This document shows, one piece after another, positions 8,501 through 17,651 of a stretch of DNA of 64,000 nucleotides (positions within the stretch are counted from its first letter, which is position 1; every line of letters begins with the position of its first letter). Below the pieces are notes generated by a model, which did not search any database, had not been told where the DNA came from, and saw only the letters and a list, made by a program, of their open reading frames with translations. The stretch lies in contig NZ_QKNY01000018.1 of assembly GCF_003605575.1 (NCBI RefSeq), positions 496,001 to 560,000 on the forward strand, written 5' to 3'. A program made the position numbers and the translations under genes. Source of the DNA: Halonotius aquaticus (lineage in GTDB: Archaea > Halobacteriota > Halobacteria > Halobacteriales > Haloferacaceae).

Positions 8501-9387
8501 GCTTTCACCCCGCGGTTGACATACCAGCGCAGCAGACTCACGTTCAACAGATAGGTGTTCATCAGATCGGCAAGCAGGCCGACAACGAGGACGATCCCGA
8601 TGGCGGTCATGATCTGAATCCCGAAGAGATACGCTGCGACGGTCATCACGGCCATCGCCGCGATCGAGGTCAGCGTCATCGTCACCCCGGTTCGCATCGC
8701 CCGGCTGGTCGACTCATAGAAGTCGCCGGACTCCCGGAGAATGCTGTTGTTAAGCAGGATATCCGAGTCGACGCTATACCCGATCAACATCAGCAACGCG
8801 GCGACCGTCCCGAGTGAGAGGTTGATTCCAAGCAGGTTCATCATCGCCAGCGGCAACATGACATCCGAAAACGCCGAGGCAATGACCGCGATTGAGGGCG
8901 CGATGCTGCGGAACATCACGAACACCAGCACGCTCATCCCGAGGAAGGCAACAAGAACGCCGCCGAGAGCGATCGTTTGGGTGTTCGCCCCGAAACTCGG
9001 CGACACCGAGGAGCTGGCCTGGATCGAAAAGCCGGCCGCCTCAGCCTGTTGTTCTAAGACGCTGAGTTGATTGCTGCCGTCAGGCGTCTCGACAGCCCCC
9101 TCGGAGAACGTGAGAATGTAGGTGCCGTCGGCGGCAATCTGCCGGACAGATGAGGGTTCGGCGCTGAACGCCGTTTCAATCTGTTGGGCGGCGTTGCCGC
9201 CGGGGTCATCGATCCGAATCTCCGAGCCGCCGACGAACTCCAAGCCGAGATTCGCCGGCGCGCCGGTAAACAGATACCAGCCACCGATCACGAGCAGCGC
9301 GACCGCGAGCAACGCCAGCGGCACCGCCACCAGTTGGCGGTTCGAATACTGGGTGTAGTCGACGGTCGGTACCGAAAGCTGAGCCAT
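8497..9387 (-). CDS. secF: Protein-export membrane protein SecF
   Basis: This 296-residue partner of SecD has one N-terminal membrane helix (about 19-40), an external domain starting at GLEFVGGSEIRI, and a C-terminal five-helix bundle with the signature GYSVDSDILLNNSI. It is the proximal gene of the secF-secD pair. An A+T-richer stretch of about 80 bases upstream, after the DUF5812-like gene, could carry a promoter, although read-through from upstream is also possible. Confidence 0.95.
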   Translation of the reverse strand: MAQLSVPTVDYTQYSNRQLVAVPLALLAVALLVIGGWYLFTGAPANLGLEFVGGSEIRIDDPGGNAAQQIETAFSAEPSSVRQIAADGTYILTFSEGAVETPDGSNQLSVLEQQAEAAGFSIQASSSVSPSFGANTQTIALGGVLVAFLGMSVLVFVMFRSIAPSIAVIASAFSDVMLPLAMMNLLGINLSLGTVAALLMLIGYSVDSDILLNNSILRESGDFYESTSRAMRTGVTMTLTSIAAMAVMTVAAYLFGIQIMTAIGIVLVVGLLADLMNTYLLNVSLLRWYVNRGVKA

Positions 9388-9468
9388 ATTGTCGGTGGAA
9401 TACAGGCTTGAATAAGCCTTCTCATATTCCGGAAGCCAAACACGGGGGTAGCGACGGTCTGGGGCGGA

Positions 9469-9954
9469 CTACGGCAGGTATCGAACGCTGACGACGCCCG
9501 GTTCCGATCGAACCTCGACGCGATTGACGCCCAGCCGGGCGGCCCGCGACAGGGTCGCCTCCCGATCATCAACCACGTCGGCAACGGCGGTAGCGGTGTC
9601 ATCGTCCGGAACGGTAAGAACGTGCAGCTCGCCGATACCAGCCCGCGGCTCGGTCGTCAACTCGCCAATCGGCTGCTCGGCAGCCAACTCCTGTTCGCGG
9701 GCGGTCGGCGGCTCCGCGCTTTCCTCGATCGACAGCGACCGTCGCTCGTCGATCTCAGTGAGTTGCCACGAGACCGCCATCGGCGGGTCAGGGGCGACCG
9801 TTCCCTCAATAGCATCGTCGACCTCAACGCCGGGGTTCGAGGCGAGCGTGTGTACCTGGCCGTCGTGGACATCCTTCAGCACGGCCGAGTCGTCGTCAGC
9901 ATGGGTGACGAGAAACGTGCTCTCCTTGGGGTCAGTCGTCGACTCGTCGGTCAT
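9469..9954 (-). CDS. DUF5812-like haloarchaeal protein
   Basis: This is a 161-residue acidic soluble protein. I recall the same arrangement (FLVTHADDDSAVLKDVHDGQVHTL near the start, HVLTVPDDDTATAVADVVDD later, ending VVSVRYLP) in haloarchaeal proteins called DUF5812, though I cannot verify the number here. No catalytic motif is apparent. It lies between a membrane protein and secF on the same strand. ATG 9954 (MTDESTTD) is preferred to the weaker upstream frame. Confidence 0.72.
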   Translation of the reverse strand: MTDESTTDPKESTFLVTHADDDSAVLKDVHDGQVHTLASNPGVEVDDAIEGTVAPDPPMAVSWQLTEIDERRSLSIEESAEPPTAREQELAAEQPIGELTTEPRAGIGELHVLTVPDDDTATAVADVVDDREATLSRAARLGVNRVEVRSEPGVVSVRYLP

Positions 9955-10012
9955 ACACACCGGTAGCAACGGGAGCGTGTTGTCGGTTTCGACCCACAGG
10001 AGCACACCTACG

Positions 10013-10549
10013 CTATCGTGAGAGGGCGTAGTGGACGGCAGCCATCACGCCCAACAGCCCGGCCGGCGGCGCGATCGCGCCGGGCTGTGGGATCGCATAC
10101 AGGATAGCAACGATCGGGGCGGTGAGGCCGCTCGGTTGCGGGCGGGTGACTACCTCACCGTCGAGGGTGAACGACTCGGGCATCGAGATGATCGCCGCGA
10201 CGTACAGCGAAATCAAGAAGGCGTAGCCGAGTGCCGCCATGATTGTGTCGTAGCGAGGGTGATACGACAGCCCCTTGCGGTGTTTGCGGGCGACCAGCAG
10301 CGTTGGCGCGAGCAGCGGCCCAGCGGTGAACAGCCCGACGACGGCGATAAACGTCCGCGACAGCGTCAGCGATCCACCCGGCGTTGCTGCGGTCTGGCCG
10401 ATCCAGACGACCAACGCGAGCGTGAACAGGCCACCGATGAACAGCGCGGCCAGCGTGCCAACGATAACGTAGAGCCGGAAAAACAGCGAGTCACCCTGCC
10501 GGAAGGCGTAGGGGAACGCACCGATGACGCCGCGGTAGGCCTCAGCCAT
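10013..10549 (-). CDS. Polytopic membrane protein of unknown function
   Basis: This 178-residue protein has about five hydrophobic helices. After an aromatic N-terminal segment (RGVIGAFPYAFRQGD), helices fall near 25-48, 62-85, 103-123, 142-158 and 162-176. A charged loop (ARKHRKGLSYHPRYD) separates helices two and three. It is the first of five leftward genes ending beyond secD. ATG 10549 was chosen; three further in-frame upstream starts exist. I do not recognise a family. Confidence 0.7.
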   Translation of the reverse strand: MAEAYRGVIGAFPYAFRQGDSLFFRLYVIVGTLAALFIGGLFTLALVVWIGQTAATPGGSLTLSRTFIAVVGLFTAGPLLAPTLLVARKHRKGLSYHPRYDTIMAALGYAFLISLYVAAIISMPESFTLDGEVVTRPQPSGLTAPIVAILYAIPQPGAIAPPAGLLGVMAAVHYALSR

Positions 10550-10654
10550 TGTCGACAGTAGCATCGCCGACGAATTAAACGCCGCGGGATCGACCGCCGG
10601 CCACACGCAGGCGAAGACGGGTGTTTTTCATGTCCCGGCCGCGAAACGCGATCA

Positions 10655-11311
10655 ATGAGTCTCATTGCGTTCGATTTCGATGGCACCCTGTCGGATTCGG
10701 AGATGACCGTGCTACTGGGCGAAAAGCTCGGCGTCGCCGACGAGATGGCCGACATCACCGAGCGAGCGATGAACGACGAACTCAGCTACGCCGAGAGCCT
10801 GCGCAGTCGCGCTGAGCTACTGACCGGGCTGAGCAAGACCGACGCCGATGACGCCTACAGCGAGGTCGTCCTCCGGCCCGGTGCTGCCGACGTAATCGAC
10901 CGCCTGCGAGAGGCTGGCCACACGGTCGCCATCTTCACCGGTGGCTTCGAGCGCGGCGTCGCACACGCCCTCGACGACGCGGGCACCGAGGTCGACCACA
11001 TCGTCGCCAACGCCCTGCCAATCGAAGACGGCGAGTTGACTGGCGAGGTCACCGGCCCGCTCATCGAGGGAACGAAAGACGACCAACTCGAAGCACTCGC
11101 CGGCGATCTCGGCGTCGACATGGACGAGACGGTCGCCGTTGGCGACGGCGCGAACGACCTGCCGATGTTAGAGGTCGCCGGCCTCGCGGTCGGCTTCGAG
11201 CCGAAACCGGCCGTCGAACCCGCCTGCGACGACGTGGTGGCGACGATGGCGGAGTTAGGCGACCTACTCGAATCGCGCGGTGTCCTGTCGGCGGCCGTCG
11301 ACAACAGCTAA
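10655..11311 (+). CDS. serB: Phosphoserine phosphatase-like HAD hydrolase
   Basis: This 218-residue HAD-superfamily phosphatase probably performs the last step of serine synthesis, hydrolysing phosphoserine. Motif I is FDFDGTLSDSE with catalytic Asp7 and Asp9, motif II is FTGGFERG, and motif III/IV is VGDGANDLPML. The small helical cap between motifs I and II matches SerB rather than glycolate phosphatases. It is divergent from the membrane-protein gene and followed 51 bases later by the Brp/Blh gene. Confidence 0.86.
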   Translation: MSLIAFDFDGTLSDSEMTVLLGEKLGVADEMADITERAMNDELSYAESLRSRAELLTGLSKTDADDAYSEVVLRPGAADVIDRLREAGHTVAIFTGGFERGVAHALDDAGTEVDHIVANALPIEDGELTGEVTGPLIEGTKDDQLEALAGDLGVDMDETVAVGDGANDLPMLEVAGLAVGFEPKPAVEPACDDVVATMAELGDLLESRGVLSAAVDNS

Positions 11312-11362
11312 CGAGTCGATCGCACGCCCCGAATTTGTCACCCTTGCCGTTGTCTTACCACT

Positions 11363-12397
11363 ATGGAGTCCACATGGCACCGCGATTCGGCTGTCGGCCG
11401 GCTGACGATGACGCTGCCGATCGCCGTGATCGCACTGATGATCCCGGTTGGGCTGTTTCTTGAGGAGCTCCCGAGAGCCATCCGCTTTGCGCCGTTTGTG
11501 GTGAGCGTCGGGCTGTTCGGCCTCCCGCACGGCGCAGTTGATCATCTGATGCCGGTGCGGCTCAGCGACGCCTCGCTGAAACGGTCGCTGGCGGTCGTCA
11601 GCGTTGTCTACGCCATCTTGGGTGGGCTGTATCTCGCGGTCTGGGCGGTCTCGCCGGCTGTCGCGCTGGTGGCGTTTATCGGGATGACGTGGTTCCACTG
11701 GGGACAGGGCGATGTGTTCGCGTTGCGGGCCTTCGGCGAGGCCGACCACATCCGGACGCGAAGCGACCGCTGGGCGTCGCTGATCGTCCGCGGCGGGCTG
11801 CCGATGTTGGTGCCGCTGCTCGGCCAGCCCGAGGGCTACCAGCGCGTTGTCAACGGCATCATCGAGTTGTTCGATCCGACGGCGACAGCCGCGCTAGCCC
11901 CCTTGTTTCGGCTGGACACGCGCCTGGCGCTGGGGGTCGGATTCGGGGTATTCACCCTCAGTAGCCTGCTGTGGACGGCTCGCCATGTGTGGAAGAGTGA
12001 CATATCCGCGGTCGGGATCACGTGGGACGCAGTGGAAATCGGGGTGCTGTGGGTGTTCTTTTGGCTCGTTCCGCCGGTGTTTGCGGTCGGGCTCTACTTC
12101 GCCGTTTGGCACGCCGTCCGGCATATCGGTCGGCTGGCAATCGTCGATCCCGAATCTCGGGATGCACTCGACGCGGGCGAGTGGCCGACTGCACTCTGGC
12201 GGTTCTATCGGGATGCGACGCCGCTGACGATAGCGTCGCTCGCGCTGTTCGCCGGGCTGTACGTCTGGGTGCCGACCGACGGCTCGCTGAACGCGTTGCT
12301 GGCGATCTATCTCGTCGGCATCGCTGTGTTGACGCTGCCGCACGTCGCCGTGGTGACGTGGATGGATCGCCAGCAGTACGGAGAAGCGTATTACTGA
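11363..12397 (+). CDS. blh: Brp/Blh-type beta-carotene 15,15'-dioxygenase
   Basis: This 344-residue membrane enzyme of the Brp/Blh family cleaves beta-carotene to two retinals, the chromophore of bacteriorhodopsin. The family's histidine motifs are present: GLPHGAVDHLMP, WFHWGQGD, VWHAVRHIGR and LPHVAVVTWMD, on a scaffold of about eight or nine hydrophobic helices. It is not next to the opsin gene, which lies 50 kb to the right. Brp and Blh paralogues cannot be told apart from sequence alone. Confidence 0.88.
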   Translation: MESTWHRDSAVGRLTMTLPIAVIALMIPVGLFLEELPRAIRFAPFVVSVGLFGLPHGAVDHLMPVRLSDASLKRSLAVVSVVYAILGGLYLAVWAVSPAVALVAFIGMTWFHWGQGDVFALRAFGEADHIRTRSDRWASLIVRGGLPMLVPLLGQPEGYQRVVNGIIELFDPTATAALAPLFRLDTRLALGVGFGVFTLSSLLWTARHVWKSDISAVGITWDAVEIGVLWVFFWLVPPVFAVGLYFAVWHAVRHIGRLAIVDPESRDALDAGEWPTALWRFYRDATPLTIASLALFAGLYVWVPTDGSLNALLAIYLVGIAVLTLPHVAVVTWMDRQQYGEAYY

Positions 12398-12435
12398 TCG
12401 ATACGATCAGCCAAGCAAATTAGGTCGATTGACCG

Positions 12436-12570
12436 ACCAGCAGAATTCCTGGCGGACTGAAAGGGCGAGGCGGTTTCGACAAACCCCGGCGATGTAAGCA
12501 CCGCAGTGAGCGAAGCGAACGAGGAGCGCAGCGAGCCGCGGGAGTCGAGACCGCCGAGGGCTTTCTACAC
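12436..12570 (+). repeat. 135-bp dispersed repeat, left copy
   Basis: The stretch matches the reverse complement of 15916-16050. Perfect blocks are the 18-base GGACTGAAAGGGCGAGGC (12454-12471) and the 18-base GCCGAGGGCTTTCTACAC (12553-12570). A central 40-base block (about 12495-12534) has one mismatch. It fills most of the 262-bp gap between the Brp/Blh gene and hef. It has no convincing reading frame. Confidence 0.9.
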
Positions 12571-12659
12571 TTCTCGGCTGCTTCCAAATTTAGACACTAC
12601 TACTTCACTTCCACCCTGCTCGGCGAACGCTTAACCGCGACGCTTCCTAACCGCAACCA

Positions 12660-15173
12660 ATGGCGGCCACTGAGGACGTTGGCTACATCGAGCATCCGCT
12701 GCTCGCCGAGGAGTTCATCGAGCGGCGGCTCTACCAACTCCAGTTGGCCGACGCCGCGAAACAGGGCCACACGCTCGTCTGTCTGCCGACCGGGCTCGGG
12801 AAAACGACGGTCAGCCTGCTGGTGACGGCCGAGCGGCTCCAGGCGGTCGGCGGCACCGCCCTCCTGCTCGCGCCGACGAAACCGCTCGTCTCCCAGCACG
12901 CCGACTTCTACCGCGACGCCCTACAGATTCCCGACGACGAGATCGTCGTCTTCACCGGCGAAGTACGGCCCGAAGACCGTGCCGAACTGTTCGACTCAGC
13001 CAAAATCGTCATCGCCACGCCGCAGGTGGTCGAAAACGACCTCGTCGGCAACCGGATCTCACTGGCCGACGTGACACATCTCACCTTCGACGAGTGCCAC
13101 CGCGGCACCGGCGACTACGCCTACGTCTACATCGCCGAGCGGTACCACGCCGACGCTGACCAGCCGCTCGTGACGGCGATGAGCGCGTCGCCGGGCGGCA
13201 CGAAGGAAGACATCGAGATCATCTGCGAAAACCTCGGCCTCGACGGCGTCGAAGTGATGACCGAAGACGACGCCGACGTTGACGAGTTCACCCACGACAC
13301 CGATGTCGAGTGGAAACGGATCGACCTCCCACAGGAACTGCTCGATATTCGGGACGGCCTCAACGAGGTAATTTCGGATCGACTCGAACAACTGCGCGAA
13401 CTCGGCGTGACGAAGGCGACGAGCCCCGATATCTCCCAGAAACAGCTCAACAAGATCAGTGCAGAGCTGCGAAAACTGATGGACAACGACCAGTCGGAGG
13501 GGTATCAGGGGATGTCAACACACGCCGAGATCATGAAGCTCCGGCGGGCGGTCACGCTGGTCGAAACCCAGAGCGTCGAATCCGTGCGGCGGTATTTCGA
13601 ACGCCAGCGCAACGCCGCCGAGAGTTCGGGTGCCTCGAAGGCCAGCCAGCGACTCGTCGCCGAGCCGAAAGTCCGCGAGGCAATGCGCAAAATCGAGAGC
13701 TTCGATGACCGCCACCCAAAATTCTCCCAGACGCGAATCCTGCTAGCCGAGACGCTGGGCATCAACAACGGCGAGCGCGTGATTGTCTTCACCGAGTCGC
13801 GGGACACCGCCGAAGCCCTGACCGAATTCTTGGGCCAACATTTCGATACCCAACGCTTCGTCGGCCAAGGCGACAAGGAAGGCTCCGACGGGATGACCCA
13901 GACCGAACAGCAGGAGACCTTAGACCGGTTCCGCAACAACGAATTTGATGTCCTGGTCTCGACCTCAGTCGCCGAGGAAGGGCTTGACGTGCCGGAGGTC
14001 GATCTCGTGCTCTTCTACGAACCGGTGCCGACGGCGATTCGGTCGATCCAGCGGAAAGGGCGAACAGGCCGGCAGACGACCGGCCGCGTCGTCGTCCTGC
14101 TGGCCAACGATACCCGCGACGAGGCGTACTTCTGGATCGCCCGCCGCAAGGAGAAACAGATGGAGTCGGAGCTTCGGAAACTGAAGGGCGTCGCCGACGA
14201 GGTCGAAGAGGAGTTAGACGACGACCAGTCCGCGCTCGATCAGTTCGACGACGGCGACGCGAGCAAGGGTGATGGAGAGACGACAGCGACACCGGCCACC
14301 AACGGGAGTGGTAGCAGCGACGCCGAGAGCCAGCCCGGCTTAGCGGATTTCGGCGAAGTCGAGGATGAAGACGAGCCAGACGAGACCGACGAGGAACAGG
14401 CCACCGAGAGCGACGCCAACGCTGTCGACGGGAGCGACGCCGAGAGCGAGGATAGCGATGGCACTGACAGCACCGACGACGACACTGAGGAAATCGTTGC
14501 CAACGCCGGCACCGACACCGACGAGGTCGAAATCGTCGCCGACCAACGCGAGTTGGAATCGACGGTCGCCCGCGACCTCTCGAAGCGCGAGGGGATCACG
14601 ACCCGCCTCGAAACGCTGGCGGTCGGCGACTACGTGCTCTCGGATCGCGTCGCCGTCGAGCGCAAGTCGGTCGCGGACTTCCTCGATACGCTCACCGGCG
14701 GCGACCGCTCGATGTTCGAGCAGGTCGGCGACCTCGTCCGCAACTACAGCCGCCCCATCGTCATCGTCGAGGGTGACGACCTCTACGGCGAGCGCAACGT
14801 CCACCCGAACGCGATCCGCGGCGCGCTGTCGAGTCTCGCCGTCGATTTCAACGCGAGCATCCTCCGGACGGCGGACGAAAGCGAGACCGCTGAACTGCTC
14901 GATACAATCGCCCGACGCGAGCAGGAGACACGCGACCGAGAGGTCTCAGTCCACGGCGAGAAGAGTACGAAAACAACCGCCGAGCAGCAGGAGTACGTCG
15001 TCGCCTCGATCGCCGACATCGGCCCCGTCACAGCCCGGTCGCTGCTGGAACACTTCGGTACCGTCGAGGCCGTGATGACCGCACGGGAAGATGATCTACA
15101 GGAAGTAAGCGGCGTCGGCGAGGTTACTGCGGAGAAAATCCGGGAAGTCGTCGGCGACGAGTACGAGCCTTAG
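12660..15173 (+). CDS. hef: Hef helicase/nuclease (FANCM/XPF family)
   Basis: This 837-residue protein acts on stalled replication forks and branched DNA. It has an N-terminal superfamily 2 helicase with Walker A LPTGLGKTT (42-50), DECH box (144-147), TAMSASPGG and the late motif QRKGRTGRQ. A low-complexity acidic linker (about 520-620) follows. The C-terminal XPF-type nuclease carries VERKSVADFLDTL, and a helix-hairpin-helix pair ends the protein. Length and order match haloarchaeal Hef. It overlaps the convergent zinc-ribbon gene by four bases and is bracketed by inverted repeats. Confidence 0.95.
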   Translation: MAATEDVGYIEHPLLAEEFIERRLYQLQLADAAKQGHTLVCLPTGLGKTTVSLLVTAERLQAVGGTALLLAPTKPLVSQHADFYRDALQIPDDEIVVFTGEVRPEDRAELFDSAKIVIATPQVVENDLVGNRISLADVTHLTFDECHRGTGDYAYVYIAERYHADADQPLVTAMSASPGGTKEDIEIICENLGLDGVEVMTEDDADVDEFTHDTDVEWKRIDLPQELLDIRDGLNEVISDRLEQLRELGVTKATSPDISQKQLNKISAELRKLMDNDQSEGYQGMSTHAEIMKLRRAVTLVETQSVESVRRYFERQRNAAESSGASKASQRLVAEPKVREAMRKIESFDDRHPKFSQTRILLAETLGINNGERVIVFTESRDTAEALTEFLGQHFDTQRFVGQGDKEGSDGMTQTEQQETLDRFRNNEFDVLVSTSVAEEGLDVPEVDLVLFYEPVPTAIRSIQRKGRTGRQTTGRVVVLLANDTRDEAYFWIARRKEKQMESELRKLKGVADEVEEELDDDQSALDQFDDGDASKGDGETTATPATNGSGSSDAESQPGLADFGEVEDEDEPDETDEEQATESDANAVDGSDAESEDSDGTDSTDDDTEEIVANAGTDTDEVEIVADQRELESTVARDLSKREGITTRLETLAVGDYVLSDRVAVERKSVADFLDTLTGGDRSMFEQVGDLVRNYSRPIVIVEGDDLYGERNVHPNAIRGALSSLAVDFNASILRTADESETAELLDTIARREQETRDREVSVHGEKSTKTTAEQQEYVVASIADIGPVTARSLLEHFGTVEAVMTAREDDLQEVSGVGEVTAEKIREVVGDEYEP

Positions 15174-15829
15174 TTGAATTCGAGGGCGCGCAGCGTCTCG
15201 GCGGCCTCGCGAGCGGCCGACAGGAGTTCCTTGGCACGGCGTGGGTCGTCAGTCTCGGCCGCACGCTGGGAGAACCGCGTGACGGTGGCCGCAAGCGACT
15301 GCCGAGCGTCGCTAAGACCGCTATCGCCAGCGGTTGTCGACGATGACGGCTGCGACGGCTGTGGCGTCGATTGCGACGATTGCGTGGCGGTCGGTTGCGA
15401 CGACTGCGTGGCCGGCGACTGTGACATGCTGGTGGGCTGATTGTCGGCTTGTGTCGGCTGGCCGTTCGTCGCGGGCTGGGTTGGTGTCGACTGATTCGGC
15501 TGTGACGTGGTACTGGCGGACTGGTCAGGTGTCGACTCGGCGTTCGCGGGCTGTGGCTGATCAGCGTCGCCCGCCTGGTCAGGAGTGGGCTGCTGTGTTC
15601 CGTCGCTCTGGGCGGCTGGCTGCTGGCTGTCGGCTTGACAGGTCGGACAGAACGTCTGGCCGTTGTGCCGGAACAGGGGATCACCGCAGGCATCGCAGTG
15701 CTGGTTTGTCATCGTCGCCCCCTTCAGCAGTAGCTCGCTCATCCGCTTGGTGTTAGCTCGCTTGTCCTCGTCGTCGGCGTACTTCTTCCGGAGCTTCTCG
15801 CGTTCGGCTTCCTTATCGAAGTCGCTCAT
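15170..15829 (-). CDS. Sssca1/ZNRD2-family zinc-ribbon protein
   Basis: This 219-residue protein has an N-terminal basic helix ([21 protein letters not shown] is the region near 9-30), the segment [11 protein letters not shown], and a zinc ribbon with CDAC and CPTC. This is the arrangement of the Sjogren's syndrome/scleroderma autoantigen 1 family (UPF0148). A long Gln/Pro/Thr/Ser-rich middle (about 65-165) is followed by a predicted C-terminal helix. Molecular function is unknown in archaea. The start at 15829 was chosen because the conserved [12 protein letters not shown] begins there. Confidence 0.82.
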   Translation of the reverse strand: MSDFDKEAEREKLRKKYADDEDKRANTKRMSELLLKGATMTNQHCDACGDPLFRHNGQTFCPTCQADSQQPAAQSDGTQQPTPDQAGDADQPQPANAESTPDQSASTTSQPNQSTPTQPATNGQPTQADNQPTSMSQSPATQSSQPTATQSSQSTPQPSQPSSSTTAGDSGLSDARQSLAATVTRFSQRAAETDDPRRAKELLSAAREAAETLRALEFN

Positions 15830-15915
15830 AAGCGAGAAAACGGACGGACACCGGAAAAACACAGCGGCTCGGTAGAACGAGAGTGTGCAAAGAAACGGCT
15901 GATTGCCGCGAGTAC

Positions 15916-16050
15916 GTGTAGAAAGCCCTCGGCTCTCTCGGCTCCCGGGACTCGCTGCGCTCCTCGTTCGCTTTGCTCACTGCGGTGCTTGCGTCGTCCG
16001 GGTTCGCCGGGAGAGCCTCGCCCTTTCAGTCCACCAGGGATTCAGCTGGT
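15916..16050 (-). repeat. 135-bp dispersed repeat, right copy (inverted)
   Basis: This is the inverted partner of 12436-12570. GTGTAGAAAGCCCTCGGC at 15916-15933 and GCCTCGCCCTTTCAGTCC at 16015-16032 are perfect matches to the ends of the left copy. It occupies much of the 315-bp gap before mdh; the remaining 16051-16144 should hold the mdh promoter, but no clear TATA box stands out. Confidence 0.9.
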
Positions 16051-16144
16051 TAGCCGGCCGATCCAGCCGCTTGATTGGTCGTCTCAGGACAGTAGAGGTG
16101 AAATCACCGAAACGCTTACTCGAAATCCGGGCGCATACAAAACC

Positions 16145-17059
16145 ATGACAAAAGTGTCAATCGTCGGTGCCGCCGGCACCGTCGGCGCGGCAACAGGCTA
16201 CAACCTCGCACTTCGAGATGTCGTCGACGAACTCGTCTTCGTTGATATCCCCGATATGGAAGACGAGACGGTCGGCCAAGCCGCCGACACGAACCACGGG
16301 ATCGCCTACGACTCCAACACGGTCGTCCAGCAAGGCGAGTACGCCGATACCGCCGGCTCCGATGTGGTCGTCATCACCGCCGGCATCCCGCGCTCACCGG
16401 GAGACACCCGGCTGGATCTCGCCGAGGATAACGCGCCAATCATGGAGGATATCAGCGCGTCGTTGGCCGAACACAACGACGAATTCATCACTGTCACAAC
16501 CTCGAACCCGGTCGATCTGCTGAACCGGCACCTCTACGAGACGGGTGACCGCCCGCGAGGCCACGTCATCGGCTTCGGCGGCCGACTCGACTCGGCGCGG
16601 TTCCGCTACGTCCTCAGCCAGCGATTCGACACCCAAGTGCAAAATGTCGAAGCGACGATCCTCGGCGAACACGGCGACGCGCAGGTACCAGTCTTCTCGA
16701 AGGTGCGCGTCGACGGCCACGATCCCGACTTCGATGACGGCGAAAAAGACGAGATCCTCGCCGACCTCCAGCAGTCGGCGATGGACGTAATCGAGCGAAA
16801 GGGCGCGACCCAGTGGGGGCCGGCAACGGGCGTCGCCCACACCGTCGAAGCGATCCTCAACGATACCGGCGAGGTACTGCCCTGCTCGGTCGTCCTCGAC
16901 GGTGAGTTCGGCCACGACGACACCGCCTTCGGCGTCCCCGCAAAACTCGGCAGCGACGGCGTCGAGGAGGTTGTCGAGTGGGGCCTCGACGACTACGAGA
17001 CGGAACTTATGGATGATGCCGCCGAGAAGTTGCGGGATCAGTACAACCGGATCGCTTGA
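16145..17059 (+). CDS. mdh: Malate dehydrogenase (halophilic, LDH-like)
   Basis: This 304-residue enzyme of the LDH-like malate dehydrogenase group interconverts malate and oxaloacetate with NAD in the citric acid cycle. The Rossmann motif [12 protein letters not shown] is at about 7-18. Substrate-binding regions are visible in [24 protein letters not shown] and [16 protein letters not shown], whose His is catalytic. Length and acidity match the tetrameric enzyme of Haloarcula marismortui. The frame is open to 15989, but that stretch overlaps the dispersed repeat, and ATG 16145 starts the conserved fold. Confidence 0.95.
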   Translation: MTKVSIVGAAGTVGAATGYNLALRDVVDELVFVDIPDMEDETVGQAADTNHGIAYDSNTVVQQGEYADTAGSDVVVITAGIPRSPGDTRLDLAEDNAPIMEDISASLAEHNDEFITVTTSNPVDLLNRHLYETGDRPRGHVIGFGGRLDSARFRYVLSQRFDTQVQNVEATILGEHGDAQVPVFSKVRVDGHDPDFDDGEKDEILADLQQSAMDVIERKGATQWGPATGVAHTVEAILNDTGEVLPCSVVLDGEFGHDDTAFGVPAKLGSDGVEEVVEWGLDDYETELMDDAAEKLRDQYNRIA

Positions 17060-17101
17060 GCGTGCGGCAGAGAAACTGAAACAGAAGATTGAGACAGCGC
17101 G

Positions 17102-17563
17102 TTAGAACACGCTGTCTGCGGTTGCCGCGCCAACAACGCTAAACACCGCGCCGACGCTGATCGCCCGGAAGGTGACCGTGGCGACCTCAGCGAGTGGAAC
17201 CGCTGGTGGCGACCCTACGAACGTCGCCGGTGCGTCGAAGATGGCCGCAAGGATCGCCACCGAGCCGAAAGCAACGACCATCAGCGAGATAAACCGGATC
17301 GGCACCCCGACGACCTGCTGTTCATCATCGGGGTCACGTTTCGTGTCCGCCTGGTAGAGCGCGCCGTAGCCGATCAGCGACACAAGCAGAACGTTGAGTG
17401 CAGCCTGCAGTTGGCTCATACTCGCCGCTAGCGTCCAGACTTCCTCGGTGACGACAAACGGGCCGGCCAACAGAAAGCCGCCGACAAGCTGCTGGGCGGA
17501 ATCAGCAAGCCGAAACTGGCGTCGGAGCTGCGTCCCGGAGGGAAGCACGGCGCGTGGGCGCAT
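17102..17563 (-). CDS. DUF2391-like integral membrane protein
   Basis: This 153-residue membrane protein contains FLLAGPFVVTEEVWTLA near residues 30-46, a segment I associate with DUF2391 proteins, followed by three further hydrophobic helices. Function is unknown. The upstream in-frame extension to 17734 overlaps the divergent methyltransferase gene and is rejected. ATG 17563 is used. Confidence 0.7.
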   Translation of the reverse strand: MRPRAVLPSGTQLRRQFRLADSAQQLVGGFLLAGPFVVTEEVWTLAASMSQLQAALNVLLVSLIGYGALYQADTKRDPDDEQQVVGVPIRFISLMVVAFGSVAILAAIFDAPATFVGSPPAVPLAEVATVTFRAISVGAVFSVVGAATADSVF

Positions 17564-17651
17564 ACGAGAAGCATGAACGGCGGCGGTATAAAATCGGAGG
17601 CCGTCGACGACAATGACGATGTGTTTAGGGATCGGCGGCCAAGACCCAGCC

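Noticed and set aside
15989-16144. In-frame N-terminal extension of malate dehydrogenase
   Set aside because: It falls in the dispersed repeat and adds an Arg/Pro-rich stretch absent from known halophilic malate dehydrogenases.
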